The notes: generated by a model from the sequence alone, not told the origin. A stretch of DNA of 64,000 nt from Hygrocybe punicea (GCA_963556145.1 OY744461.1:5528891-5592890); one strand, 5' to 3'; numbered from the stretch's first letter, positions 46,844 through 59,289 are shown. Translations and numbers: made by a program.

Positions 46844-48077
46844 CTGCACCTAGTGTCGTCACTACTTCAAGTTGCTCAGATTATACACGTTGTGGGGGAG
46901 CCTGAGTGCCTCCACTGATGAGGGGGTGAGCTGCATGGCGACGTGGGGCCGCGCATGTGTGGACGGGGTATGGTGGGGTGGGGTGTGCCGCTCGCGTTGG
47001 GATGGCCTGTGGATGCACGGGGGTGGTCGATGGCGCTGGAAACGGGCGTGTGGGGCCGTGAAATGAGTCGGCGTGGTGCTTGCAGGTGCGTGTATGCCTG
47101 GTTCGATGTTTAGTCACACTGGGTGGGGCCGGACGCATCGTTCACATGGGCATGGGCTGTTGGGGCCGTGCTAGCACTGTACATGTGAGAAAGTTGGCAC
47201 GGGCGTGTTGTGCTGGGCCCATGGGATTGAGGAAAAAGGTGCTGATGCGGGCAAGGTGTGCCAATCAACTTGGTGACATGGCGGTTGGGCGACGTGGCAA
47301 CAGATGGGTGGGCGTGAAAATGGTGTTGGTGAGGACGGCACAGGTGAATACAGGGTGGGTAGAGCTGCCATATGGATGCGGGGGGGTTTTGAGTGTCTGT
47401 GTATCCAGTAGTGAACCTGTGGGCATCTGAATGAAAAATGGTGAGTCGAACATGGGGATGGTGATATCGAAGGCACGCCTGACTGTGCAACGGCGTTGTT
47501 GGATACATCATCCAGCTTGGCAACCTTGTGGGGGTCTTCTAAGGAGTGTGGGGTGCCGTGGTTGGGCATGGTTTGTCAGGTTTTTGGTGGGCAAAGCTGG
47601 TGACGTGGCTGCACGAGGTGGCTGTGCGGAATGGTGAGGATGGACAAAAGGTTGTGAAGATGGTTGCAGGGCATGTAGAATGATGCAGACATATTGCTGG
47701 GGCCATCGGAGATTCTTTTTTGTAGTGTTTTGCTTGGGTGTGCTGCGTGGAATCGCATGGGTGGGCTCTCAGGGGGTACTCTGTGCTCAAAAATCTCTGT
47801 TGCTGTACTCAAAAAGGGTCTGTGCAAGTGGAATGTTGTGGTCTCTGGTGGCATGGCTCAAATCGTGCTCTTATCACCACGATGGAGTGGGTCTGGGGGA
47901 CCTCACAGAATCGGGAACGGAATCACTCGGAAAGGTCAAGGTGGATGGGATAGGTCAATCGACTAAGACAGGAATGGCTACCTAAGGGAACCCAACCATG
48001 GGACCTGGGTCACGTGACAGCCCAGGCACCACCACTACAGCGACATCTTTCAGCTGAAGATGTTGCAGTGAGTCTTT
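46844..48077. other. G/T-rich stretch before the mariner transposase
   Basis: Strongly G-rich to about 47650, with open frames on both strands that read as His/Pro/Thr-rich and look compositional. 5' exons of the transposase could lie in 47.8-48.07 kb but I cannot define them. Confidence 0.4.
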
Positions 48078-49028
48078 ATGTTTCCTGCCCACTACGTAAT
48101 TGCCTTTCCCCAGAAACAGTACCTGCAAGGCTGCGTAAACAACAATTGCGATACATATTTGGATGAGCTGCAGGAAGCTCTGCAAGAAGCCTGCGGAAAG
48201 ACTGTCTCGCTATCGACTGTCTGGAGAGCGTTGCATCACAGCGGGTATACTATGAAAAAGGTAATATACCTTTTTGTTCAATTTTTCCTCTGGCTCAATG
48301 TCAATGTTTTTGTCAACACAGCTTACACGTGTTGCGATAGAACATAGTACACAGAAACAAGCTGAATACGTTTACAAGATTGGGCTATATTATACAGCTG
48401 ACCAACTGGTTTTCGTCAATGAAAGCGCTTTTGACCAGCACACAACTTATTGAGGGAAGGCATGGGCAATCCGAGGGCGACGTGCTGTCAGGAAGGCTTT
48501 TTTTGTTTGAGGCAAATGGTGTGTTTTTTATTACTTGGAGATACGCCCCATTGACATTTCAAAAATAGATATTCGATCTTACCTGCGCTTTCATTAGACG
48601 GTATTGTCCAGGGATCATTCAATTATATGTTGTTTTCCGCCTTCATTGAAGGTGTCCTTGATCAAATGAATCTGTTTCCTGGCCCAAACTCTGTCATTAT
48701 CATGGATAACTGCCAAATTCACAAGGCACCGTGGGTTTTAGAGATGATTGTTGAAAGGTAAGCACATTTATTCACGCAATGTCTATTACTGATATTACTC
48801 AGGGGGATGCGCTTTGAATTCCTACCACCATACTCGCCAGACTTCAACCTGATTGAACCCACATTTTCTGCCATCAAGGCACACATTCGGAGGAATGGTG
48901 GACTTATCCGGTCTATTGATGAGTCAGAAGATGAGGGGGGTGAAGTCATAGCCCGACTACACGAAGCTGTGTGGTCAGTTACTGCAAAAGATGCTTGTGG
49001 ATTGTTTTCTCATTCAGGATATGTTTAG
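48078..49028 (+). pseudogene. Tc1/mariner-type transposase (DDE_3), inactivated
   Basis: Exon-like parts are split by introns at 48261-48321 (GTAATA to ACACAG) and 48758-48802 (GTAAGC to CTCAG); a third intron is likely at about 48520-48570. The N-terminal part has a helix-turn-helix-like stretch (GKTVSLSTVWRALHHSGYTM). The catalytic region has VFVNESAFD, where the first acidic residue of the usual VDES motif is Asn; MDNCQIHKAP, with the second Asp intact; and LPPYSPDFNLIEPTFSAIK, with the third acidic residue intact. Two TGA codons (48451, 48508) stand where CGA is expected. The 5' exons upstream of 48078 are not clear. Lost active site plus stops make it non-functional. Confidence 0.8.
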
Positions 49029-49522
49029 TTGACTTGCTACCTCTTTCATTCTCTTTTGTGTGTGCACAGGATGCCGATATGTACTCTGGAGATGTATTTT
49101 GAGAATGATTAGTGTGTTGTTCTGAGTACCAAAACTCACGAAGCTGGATGTACCTGAAATCACGGTGATGAGCCTGGGCAGTGCATTTTTTATGTCTCCA
49201 CCCTGAAATAGCTTGGATAGCATGAAGAGTTATGTCAGAAATCCTGGACAGGCAACGGTTTGGCCATAGAATACAATGCCACCCCACAAATATTCACAGA
49301 TTCTGGAGGGGGGGGTCAAAAAGTGGAATTTGAATCAGCAGTCAAAACTTCTATATATTGGTACTATTCACTGCACCTAATCTCATAAATTCATTTCCAC
49401 TATAAAATGTGCTAATATGTGCAGCCGTTCTTGAGATATAATTGAAATACTTTCAGCCCTCCATTGCATTGCTGAAAATAGCAACTGTGGCGGGTGTGCC
49501 AAAATAGATGCAAACAGCAATA

Positions 49523-50439
49523 ACTAAGAGTTGTGTTTATTGTGAAGTTGGTCTGAATAAGACCTACTTTGTAATTTGGTACAAGAAATGATTAGTATTT
49601 GAGTCTATATTTGAATACAAAATGACCTAACAATTACCTCAATGCACCATGCTATTATGTATGTCTTCTAGTGTCTTGACTATCAACAGTTCTATTCAAA
49701 CCTCCAGGATTTTTACTGAAACCCAAGCAAGACGATGGTGTGTGACAAAACTATGCCCTGGCAATAATACCAAGATAACAGGCTTTGCCATATACCAAGT
49801 GTTACTGATTGTTTGCTTTCACCACCCATTTATAATTTTAATATGTCTCCAGCATCTCATTTACATACAGATCTGTAGACTACACATTGTCCATTATTAA
49901 TAATGATTATTAAATTTTTTAAGTAGTTCCTTGAGTGACTCAACCCCTCAGGTTTTTTAAAAACACTCCTTTTTGAAAATGGAACTGCACAATAACTACT
50001 AAAGAAATCTAACCTGAATTTTGGAGAGAAACTAGAGCATATATAACTCTTTGAAATTCCCACCAAGTTTCTAGCACTATGTGCAATAGATAATGATTCA
50101 AGAACAAACCCTTCAAAACCCTTGGAAAATCTTACCCTATCACATATGTCAACCCTTGGTCAACCTTACTTGAGTCCAACTTCCCATATTCAGAATTTAG
50201 AGCCTCTATTGACCTGTACACTACATGAACCTAGCATGATGAAATCCAAACATTACCACACTGGATATTTACACTACCAAAAATTAGCCTTAATCACCTA
50301 GGTGAATTTTGGGTAGTCATGATGGGCTTTATGTAAGTTGTAAAAAGAGTATCTAGGTAAGGAGAAGAACTATTACAATGAGTACAACAGAATGGTGTTT
50401 ACTAAGTATTTTGTTTGGCCCTCTCCCTCACATCCGTAT
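49523..50439. other. AT-rich spacer
   Basis: No gene or clear repeat, apart from short ATTAATAATGATTATTA-type palindromes near 49895-49912. Confidence 0.4.
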
Positions 50440-51110
50440 GCTATACTCAACTACAACCCCCCAATTTGTTCACAACCAGGACACCCTCTTGTGCCATTTT
50501 CATTCACCCCCAATCCATCTGAACCTCGGACCTTATTCGTGTTGAAAATGAGAGGTTGGGGATCTCATGCCCTCAAGTTCCCACCTTGTGTCAAATCAAC
50601 CATCTGCCACTTTTTTTTGCAACTGAGATGCTCTGTCATGCAATCTTAGATAACCCCTCAATCCATATAAATCCCCACATCTTGGTTGTGTCAAAACCGG
50701 GAAATCAGAGGTTTCAGGCTCTCAAGTTCCCACCTTGCACCTAACCACCCATCCCCCACAGTTTTTCATAGCTAGGATGGTCCCTCTCACCCTGTTTTTG
50801 ACATCCCCAGCTCATATAGAACCCCTGCACCTCATTTCTGTTGCAAACAAGAGGTCCAGAGGTCTCAGGACCTTGCATTCTCACGCGGTGCACAACCCTT
50901 ATTCCTCACATTTTGACACCCAGAACACCACTTCTGGTGTCGTTTTTGATCACTCCTGAACCTTGTAAACATCACATACCTTCTTTGCATTGCAAATGAG
51001 AGGTTGAGCAGATCTCAGGACTCCATGTCCCCACTTGGTGCCCTGACCTCCCCCACCTGACTTTCTCAACACCTAGGACACACCCTGGACCACTGGTTTT
51101 AACCTGGTCC
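50440..51110. repeat. Satellite block 1, period about 148 bp, diverged
   Basis: The landmark (AATCCATCTGAAC, ATCCATATAAATC, GCTCATATAGAAC, CCTTGTAAACATC) recurs near 50511, 50659, 50807 and 50955, each followed by ...GAGAGGT and TCTCAGGAC-like words. It is the same family as the array at 53180-54960 but much more diverged. Confidence 0.75.
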
Positions 51111-51880
51111 AGATGCTATCTACCTCCCCCCTGTATCTTATTTAAGACTATAATGAAACATCACATTGCACTAAATCATTGTACTACACCATACCACCCC
51201 CACTTACAGCTTTATAGAACCCCCTTATGCCGGTCATGACAAAAATAAGAGAATGCAAGGTACCAAATATACATTATTACATACATCAATAGAAGTAAAT
51301 TCATGTCCTGGCATTTTTTCTATATGAACTCCACATCTTCATCATACACAATGAGATTTCCCATGTCTGCTCCCTTTTTAGCTTTTTAAAAGGCTTCCAA
51401 AATATGGGTGGAAAAATTGATAACAACTCCCTGCCGTTCAAGACCTGGTAATGCTTTCATTGTACCATGTTTGTGGCTTGACCTCGTCACCTAAGTTTCT
51501 TCAGTAAAATTTTGATTGTTACACAATTCATATCACTCACCAAAGCTGTCCCTACATCATTTAAAACAACGACTTTAAGATCAACATCTACATAATTTCC
51601 CCCTAAAGTATTTGATCCCAGTGGCTTGTGTGAAATCTGTTGTGTATCATAGGATGTATTCCATGATAGTGTAAATGGGCAAAATGTGCTGTCTTTGTGT
51701 ACTGCTAATTATGTATAGTGAATGATAGACAGTATGTGATATATCCACAATAAAATGAGTTACTCACGAGGAATAGTTGTCCACTAGATATCCTTCAGAA
51801 GGTGAATGATGGGCAAGTGGAAATTCAATAGTCCCATTGTTCAAATCAAGAGAATAGCCTTTATCTATGTAAAATATCAG
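51111..51880. other. Spacer
   Basis: No gene or repeat recognised. Confidence 0.4.
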
Positions 51881-52760
51881 CTATGGTGACCCAAAACATT
51901 TATAATGTTCACCTTTGGTGCTTCCTTTGTATGTCATACTGGGCATTTCAGATGTTTGAATAGCCTGCTCACATGCATCTGTAACATCCTTTGGCATAGC
52001 ACTTTGAAAAATAGCCCAGGTAAGCCCAAATACACCCAATATGTGTCTATCTTTATCTTCCTGTACAGTTCTTGCCATATTTTTCTGTTTAATGTTGTTA
52101 ACAATGCTGTAGAAGCGCATGTGCCATGGTCCAGCATTTTGGCCAAATTGTATCATATGTCCTGCATGATATGGCTTGACAATTGTGAGATGACTATTTC
52201 CAACAAAATATGATTTTAACCACATACTCGAATGGTCCTTCTGTCATTTGCTGCTTCTTTAACAATGTTAGAAACATATGACAGAACATCAAGTTCGCCA
52301 GCCCCAATACTCCTCAGCACTACGAGTTGAACATTATCTATAATGAATATGAAGTCAATATAGATAAAAATGTAGATAATAGTGCTCACCAGTTTCATCA
52401 ACAAAAATAGCATTCTCCCATGGTTGAACAACAATCCAGCTATCATCAGCAGGTACAGCAAGATATTTCTCCCCATGTGTCAATAGATGCTCATTTCCAT
52501 GGTCAATTAATGTCATGCATACACCAATATTGACTGCATCATCAACTTTACGAAGAATGCGGTAGTTTGTGATATCGATAGAATTTTTCTTCAACAGCTG
52601 AAGACCATTTACCTACATTCACCATATAATAGCATGCTACTGGAAAAAATGGCCGATAATATGGTAATAAACATACCAGGTTTCGTTTAGTTGTTTGCTG
52701 ATTCAAACGCTGAGTGTTCGTGATCTTTTGGTAGATATCCAATGCTTCAATAAAAGGTAT
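51881..52760 (-). pseudogene. Fragment of a multi-exon fungal gene of unknown function
   Basis: Minus-strand pieces in order: LDIYQKITNTQRLNQQTTKR near 52740-52680; ILRKVDDAVNIGVCMTLIDH and DSWIVVQPWENAIFVDETG (to about 52390); DNVQLVVLRSIGAGELDVLS to 52225; then KSYFVGNSHLTIVKPYHAGH and later DVTDACEQAIQTSEM to 51881. GT-AG intron candidates of about 50-75 bp separate the first three. The last two lie close together in different frames, so either a splice or a frameshift joins them. No domain is recognised. It lies between two blocks of the same satellite. Confidence 0.5.
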
Positions 52761-53179
52761 GGTGTGGCTTGCTTTGACTCAGCCACTCCACTGCCACAAT
52801 TGATTGTACTACAGCAATTCAGTAACATTTCCAGTACATTGAAATACTCACATTGTTAATTGCTATGCCTGTAGCTTATGCTATCTGGTACACCAAGGGC
52901 CAAAAATCCTCAGGAATTGTACCCGTTTGTAGGGACTCCATGACACTGCTGTACTCCGACAAGGTCTCAAAAACTATAGCTGTCTGATACAGTCAATGTC
53001 TAGCAATACAGTATGAACAGACTTACAGTGTATATACCTATCCATGTTGGATAGAAGTTAAACTACCTGGCACAGTATACCGATATGACAGCCAGTGACC
53101 CTGTTCAGATGAGATGGCGATACACAGCGTAGAGTCAAAGTAATCACGAGGGCAAGTCACATTATCTTGTTGAACTATT

Positions 53180-54960
53180 CCATGGTGTGTGAATTTTCAT
53201 TGTACCGCGCTTCAATACATCCACTCCCTCCCCCACACTTTTACACAGTGAGTATGCTCCTCCCAGCCTGTTGTCAGTCACCCACAGCTTGTATGGACCC
53301 CCTGCACCACGTTACCAGTGAAAACGAGAGGTCGGTGGGTCCCAGAACCTACTGTTTCCGGCTCTGTGCCCGATCAGCACTCTCCACACTTTATCACACC
53401 GGAAACACCCCCTGCCAGGCGATTTTCGCCCACCCCCAGCTTGTATAGCACCCCCGGACCATGTTCACATTGAAAATGCGCGGTCCAGGGTCTCAGGACT
53501 TCAAATCTTCGCCGTGTGACCACCCAACCAGACCCCCACTCTTTTTAACAGCCAGGATGCCCTCCCACCCCATTTTTGACCACACACGGATCGTATAGCA
53601 CCGCCGGACCTCGTTTCTGGTGAACACGTGAGGTCGGGGAGTCTCAGGACCTCGTGTACCAGCGCTGTGCCCAACCAGCACCCCCCACACATTTTCACAC
53701 CGACAACCCCTACTGCCATGTGATTTTCGACCACCCCCAGCTTATATGGACGCCCCACACCCCGTTTCCGGTGAAAACGAGGAGTCGCGGGCACTCAGAA
53801 CCTTCCGTTTGGGCTCTGTGCCTGACCAGCATCCCCCACACTTTTTGACACCACAAAAACCCCCCTGCCACGCAATTTTCGACCATCCCCGGCACGTATT
53901 GACCCCCCGCACCCTGTTTCCAGTGAAAACGAGAAGTCGCGTGCACTCAGGACCTTCCGTTCCTGCTCTGTGCACGCCCAGCACCCCCCATTTTTTTTGA
54001 CACGGAAAACACCCCCTGCCAAGCGGTTTTCGACCACCCCCAGCGTGTATGGACCCCCCATACCTCATTTCCGGTGAATACGAGAGGTCGGGGGGTCTCA
54101 GGATCTCGCATTCCGGCTCTGTGTCCAACCAGCCCCCCCACACTTTTCCCCACGGAAAACACCCCCTGCCAAGCGGTTTTCGCCCACCCCCAGTGTGTAT
54201 GGACCCCCCACACATCGTTTCGGGTGAATACGAGAGTTCGGGGGGTCCCAGAACCTTCCGTTCCAGCTCTGTGCCTGATCAGCACCCCCCACAGTTTTTG
54301 ACGCAGAAAACACCCCCTGCCAAGTGGTTTTCGTCCACCCCCAGCATGTATGGACCCCCAGCGCCGCGTTTCTGGTGAAATTGAGAGGTCGGGGTGTCTC
54401 AGGACCTCGCGTTCTGGCTCTGTGCCTGACCAGCACCCCCCACACATTTTTACACCAAAAACACCCCCTCCCATGTAGTTTTCGACCAGTCCCAGTTTGC
54501 ATGGATACGTTCTGCCTCGTTCGAATTGAAGACAAGATTCCGGGGGGGTGCCTGTCCCCGCGAGCGTGCCCCACATGCAACATTGAACCCCAAATTTTTA
54601 ACATCCAGGACACCCACACCCGTGCCGTTTTTTGACCACCCCCGATCAGTATAAACCCCCCGCATTTCGTTCACATTGAAAAGAGAGATCGGGGCCCACT
54701 GGACCACACACCTCCACCATCTTGCCCACCCAACCCCTCCCCCACCCTTTATCGCAACCAGGGTGCCCCCTCCTGCCCCGGTGTCGAACACCGGCTCATA
54801 TTGAACAATTGCACCATGTTTCCATTGAAAACGATATCTGGGTCTCAAGACTATGTATACTCACCATGTGCTCAACCAACCATGCGCCCACTCCTTTTTG
54901 CAGCTAGGGTGCGCCCTCCTGCCCCGTTTTTGACCACCCTGGACCACCCTGGACTCCTAC
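53180..54960. repeat. Satellite block 2, period about 151 bp, about 11 units
   Basis: The landmark CCCCCAGCGTGTATGGACC or a variant recurs near 53285, 53437, 53590, 53738, 53891, 54041, 54191, 54342, 54493, 54644 and 54793. Units carry GGTGAAWACGAGAGGTCGGG and GCTCTGTGCCYGACCAGC. Open frames up to 209 codons on the minus strand follow the repeat and show no independent coding signal. Confidence 0.9.
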
Positions 54961-55691
54961 TGGTGCCAGGCACTTCCAGTGCACCACTGTTACATAGACC
55001 AGTGTCCATATACATACTTTTGGCTGGCTGTATGTATGGTAGGTCTATGACCCGGTGCTACAGGGTACTGTGGCCATCCAGTGTGTTTACACCTGGGTTC
55101 TGCCACTGTACCTGCATGTACTGGTGAATAGACAGGCCAGAAACATGCACCCCTCTTTTTCATCATGTGTACACCCATATAGCGATGCCACTATGGTAAA
55201 GTTGACATGGCATGGTGTGTCCATCACACTTGGACAGCTTGTATAGCTATTCCTGAATCTATGGTGGTCTCCCTACTATCACCACTGACATTGGCTGGCA
55301 GTTCCACCACTGGCATGGAATGCAATGGCTACAAAAATCCATGTGTCTACCTAGACGATGGTAAATCTGAGCTCTACCTGATTGCAGCTGGAAAATGCAG
55401 GTGACAGCCATGAAAAATGCAGGGGTGATGGTATTATTTCATTTATAGGTCCATACACATGGTATTCAATGAATGATATGAGTACATGCTCTTGCATTGG
55501 ATGTGAAAATACAGGTACATACAGTGACAGCAACCCCAGCGATACAACTACACAGCTACACAGCAAAAGCACAGTCAGTGCAGGGAGAATCAACAATACT
55601 AGTACACCCAGCAATCAGAGAGTCAGCAATACTGTCACATAGAATGATTGGAGAATAGACGACACAGTTTGGCAGGCCATTTCAGTCACAG
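54961..55691. other. Spacer between satellite and gene fragment
   Basis: GT-rich text with no clear gene. Some downstream exons of the minus-strand gene at 55.7-57 kb could lie here. Confidence 0.4.
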
Positions 55692-56963
55692 GTGCCGAGG
55701 ATAATCACTGCCTGGACATTCAACGATAGCTGCCTATTGCTGGATGTCTTCTTCCTGTATGTATTTGCTGAGTACAGGATGGTCGCTAGAGACTTTGCTG
55801 GTATTTCACCTTCGAAAATAGGCAGGTTCATGAACAATGGCAGATTGTTCCCGATATTGAATTCAACACTACAGGCATCAAAAGTTGGAACTGACAGACA
55901 CAGTGTGATGTTGCATAGCCAAATTATTGGTTTGATATGAATCAACACCTACCATGGTCTGAACAATTGAGAGCCTGACCTGATACAGGTACTGCCTTCA
56001 TGACTGGACTTCGGACCCTGTTAAAGATGTTCTTGCTAGGCGAAGATTGCGGTGATATGTCATCCATTGCACCTACAGATGGCCAGTGAGTAGTATACCA
56101 TACATATATGGACATGCCTACGATCATTATCGTACTTCGTCTGGAAGTTTATTGCATCATATGCGATCTGGAATGGCAGCAGATATCTGGAATGAGTGTG
56201 GTATAGTAGTATGTCACCGATGACTTGCCTGTCCTGCGAGACGATCACATCCAAACGCCATACAAAAAAATGAGCATGTTCTTTCCCACTCAACTGCATG
56301 CAATATCCCACTGATATACTTCAATAGCCCACTTGTCCCTATCTTCTTCGGCTGGTAAATGTGTGACTCATTAACGATAACTGTGGACACAAATATAGCG
56401 ATGCTGTTCAGATTTTCATGGAGAGCCAGGTAGCTGTTGTCGACAGGTTGGAGAGTGACAAGATCTGGACTGCATCATGAAGGGTTGATATATTGACCAG
56501 ACCAAACGAGAGTTAGTGCATTGATAGCCATTCTGGAAGACATATAGGCTATCAAGAAGTAACCAGCATATGAAATGACACATAATCTCCATCCAGATCG
56601 GACATCGCTGGTATGACAAGACTAAGCAAAAATTGACCTTCTCCAGGGATATCGGATGATGGAATGACCTCTCCCAACCTACCCACAGGTGGAATAAGTC
56701 ATACCCATTGAAGACAGCAAGTGGATGGCATACTTTAAATTAGGTAGATCGGTATAGGTGTTTTCCAACAATTCATCGTAAAAGTCATGTTTAGATCCCA
56801 TCCGACTGATTGTACGAGCGACTTCACATATATCAGGCCATTTATTGGAGCTGTCAGTGATAGATGAATACACAGTGTCGGGCAATACAGTGGTAACACA
56901 CCAAGATATTGCTAGCCGATTCGCCACTGGCAGGGATTTCTTCCCCTTGTCAACTGGATGCAA
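55692..56963 (-). pseudogene. Multi-exon fungal gene fragment of unknown function
   Basis: Exon-like minus-strand pieces: 56963-56679 (MHPVDKGKKSLPVANRLAIS, then DTVYSSITDSSNKWPDICEV and a helical tail), a middle part with GKEHAHFFVWRLDVIVSQD near 56290-56230, a piece ending NRVRSPVMKAVPVSGQALNC near 55970, and VEFNIGNNLPLFMNLPIFEG to SLATILYSANTYRK at 55900-55750. The last segment has the look of a beta-rich domain that I have seen described only as hypothetical in basidiomycetes (recollection, not checked). Exon joins are uncertain and some may be broken. Confidence 0.45.
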
Positions 56964-57107
56964 CCTACATGTACTATCAGATTAGCACTGTCGGTTACTA
57001 TAATGGATAGTGACTTACTGTTTCCCATCATGTCCAGTGAGGGATTCTGCCTGCTGTATTGCCTTATGACGTCTATAGGGATCAATATCAGTCATACTGT
57101 CATATTA

Positions 57108-57919
57108 CAGCTGTTTTAGTAATTCATGGCAGTAACTGGATTTTTTTTCATCAATTGAGAAATTTGGACTTAGTGGAATTTCCAGTGCTGAATCTTGTAT
57201 CTCATGAAATACTGTATGGATTGAGATGGTTATAGAGGGAAAGTTGTACTATTTCTTAAGGGCTATCTACTCCTATCATTACATTTGGACAATATTTAGT
57301 GTTTGGTGACTTGTGGATGAAACAAAAGGTAAACCAGTACTTTTTGACACCCACAATGATATTGTCAAATTATGCCATCAAATGAGCTCATATAAAAAAG
57401 ATTGTAGGGAGAAACTTCTTCAGTTTTTCAAGGGCTAAAAGTACAAATACCGTGTTTTCCTTCATTTTTGTCCTTGGAGCCAACATTTAAAATTTATGTA
57501 TTATTTCAAGCCTAATGCAGACAAACATAGTGCAGATGCAATGTTGGCTCCAAGGACAAAAATGAAGGAAAACACGGTATTTGTACTTTTAGCCCTTGAA
57601 AAACTGAAGAAGTTTCTCCCTACAATCTTTTTCATATGAGCTCATTTGATGGCATAATTTGACAATATCATTGTGGGTGTCAAAAAGTACTGGTTTACCT
57701 TTTGTTTCATCCACAAGTCACCAAACACTAAATATTGTCCAAATGTAATGATAGGAGTAGATAGCCCTTAAGAAATAGTACAACTTTCCCTCTATAACCA
57801 TCTCAATCCATACAGTATTTCATGAGATACAAGATTCAGCACTGGAAATTCCACTAAGTCCAAATTTCTCAATTGATGAAAAAAAATCCAGTTACTGCCA
57901 TGAATTACTAAAACAGCTG
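57108..57919. mobile_element. 812-bp palindromic element flanked by TA
   Basis: Arms of about 380 bp (57108-57488 and 57540-57919) are near-perfect inverted copies around a loop of about 50 bp. Ends start CAGCTGTTTTAG, and TA lies at 57106-57107 and 57920-57921, as for Tc1/mariner-type MITEs. No coding sequence; frames in one arm mirror those in the other. Confidence 0.85.
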
Positions 57920-57939
57920 TAAGGGTGTGAAATATTATA

Positions 57940-57992
57940 CTAGTGGGGTGTGGGCCATTGCTTTGCATGGCAGGTTACTCGTCCCTTTTTAG
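57940..57992 (-). terminator. Orphan Helitron 3' terminus, reverse orientation
   Basis: The reverse complement reads GGGACGAGTAACCTGCCATGC, the hairpin partner GCAATGGC, CCACACCCCACTAG and then T. It matches the Helitron 1 terminus at 27640-27680 and about 15-25 bases upstream. The element it ends would extend to higher coordinates. No helicase is found there, so the body is a non-autonomous or gutted Helitron. Confidence 0.8.
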
Positions 57993-58920
57993 TAATGAGA
58001 GAATAAGTGGATACAAATCATACAGTATTATGATGCTGCTATGATAATCAATATTTGCAAAGTTATTAATATTTCCTTTATTATTACATACTGATGCCAT
58101 TCAGATACCATTCAGATACCATACTACAATGATATAGCTTTCATAATTGATTATACCCTGTTCCTTCCAATTTGTCATAATGCAATATCAGATCCCAAAT
58201 TGGCATCTTTCATATCAAGTTTGCAGTGTTCATGCTGGCATATATACAACTAATTTACTACTCTATCAGTAGTCATAGTTACTCTGTGAAAGTTTTACAG
58301 AATACATAGTAAGTATATCCAGAAACTCTAAGTATCTGAATTATTTGTCACGTCAAGAATGACCTCCTGTGAGTATGGTAGAAATAAACACATGTACAAT
58401 GACACCAACTGCACTTGTATTGGAACCACTTTGATAAGATCACTGGGTTTGATGATACCAGAATCAACAAGATGACTGGTTCAGCTTGTGCACTAGCAAT
58501 GCTTCCAATTCATGAAGCTGTGAAGTTGGTGACATAATGTTCTTGTGTAACAGTTTGATCAGTGTTGAACACCTGAACCAATTCCAGCACACATGATGAA
58601 GATAGGTGTGACATGCACGAATGGAATTTATGGAACAGACAGTGTCTGTTGCACTGCAATGCTGCATACTGTGTCTGGGACACTGGCCCAATGATTTACT
58701 GAAATCCATTCAGCCTGTTTTACCAGTATTGATAATGTATTAAGTATGAGGTGCATTGCAAGGATATGTAGCACTTGTACAGACCCATCCAATATACAGG
58801 TCATACTATTATGTCTACAATGGGATTGCCGAGGGTTGAAGGTGGAACATTGTATTATACCTCTTTGACAAGAAATCACTGCTTGCATTGGGAACGATTT
58901 CAATGTGCATATTATATATG
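57993..58920. other. AT-rich spacer, likely body of the reverse Helitron
   Basis: No gene supported. Minus-strand frames of 81 and 91 codons near 58464-58903 lack domain or splice support. Confidence 0.4.
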
Positions 58921-58923
58921 ACT

Positions 58924-59289
58924 CACTGGATGCAAGCCATAGTATTTCAATATCTTGAAGTTATCTGGAAATTAATCCATGTTACTTTAATACAACATTG
59001 TGAGAAAAAATTTAAAAACCTTCTAAATAATGTCAGTTCGTTTTAAAGGAAGTTATCATAAAAGTATCTTGAGTGCTATCTTAAAAGAAATACAATTTCA
59101 TAGTCTTGAAACATCTTGGTTTGCTTATAATGTTTATCATATCTTTATGATACCTGTCTCAGAAATGTACGAAAAATATGCACTAAATATGTAAATGTTC
59201 TCTGCAAATGACATGTTAAAATAATATGTATTAATTTCCAGGCAATTTCAAGACATTTTTATTGAAAATATTATGGCTTGCATCCAGTG
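58924..59289. mobile_element. 366-bp MITE, CACTG ends, ACT target duplication
   Basis: Inverted ends of roughly 70-90 bp start CACTGGATGCAAGCCAT. ACT lies at 58921-58923 and 59290-59292. Terminus and 3-bp duplication are of the same style as the 814-bp palindrome at 5.7 kb, although the sequences differ. Confidence 0.75.

Larger units (their letters stand above)
45167..49520. mobile_element. Tc1/mariner-type element with about 430-bp inverted ends and internal insert
   Basis: Inverted arms lie at about 45167-45600 and 49090-49520, starting TTGCTGTTTGCATC, flanked by TA on both sides (45165-45166 and 49521-49522). The TA duplication and a DDE_3-type transposase at the right end place it in the Tc1/mariner group. 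The 2.4 kb between the left arm and the gene is larger than expected and holds repeat R1 in reverse and other foreign DNA, so it has been invaded. Confidence 0.8.

Noticed and set aside
46872..47640. Frames in G-rich DNA on both strands near 47 kb
   Set aside because: His/Pro/Thr- or Val/Gly-rich products of base composition with no domain and no splice support.
53500..54850. Overlapping minus-strand frames of up to 209 codons
   Set aside because: They follow the 151-bp satellite, and their protein sequence repeats with its period.
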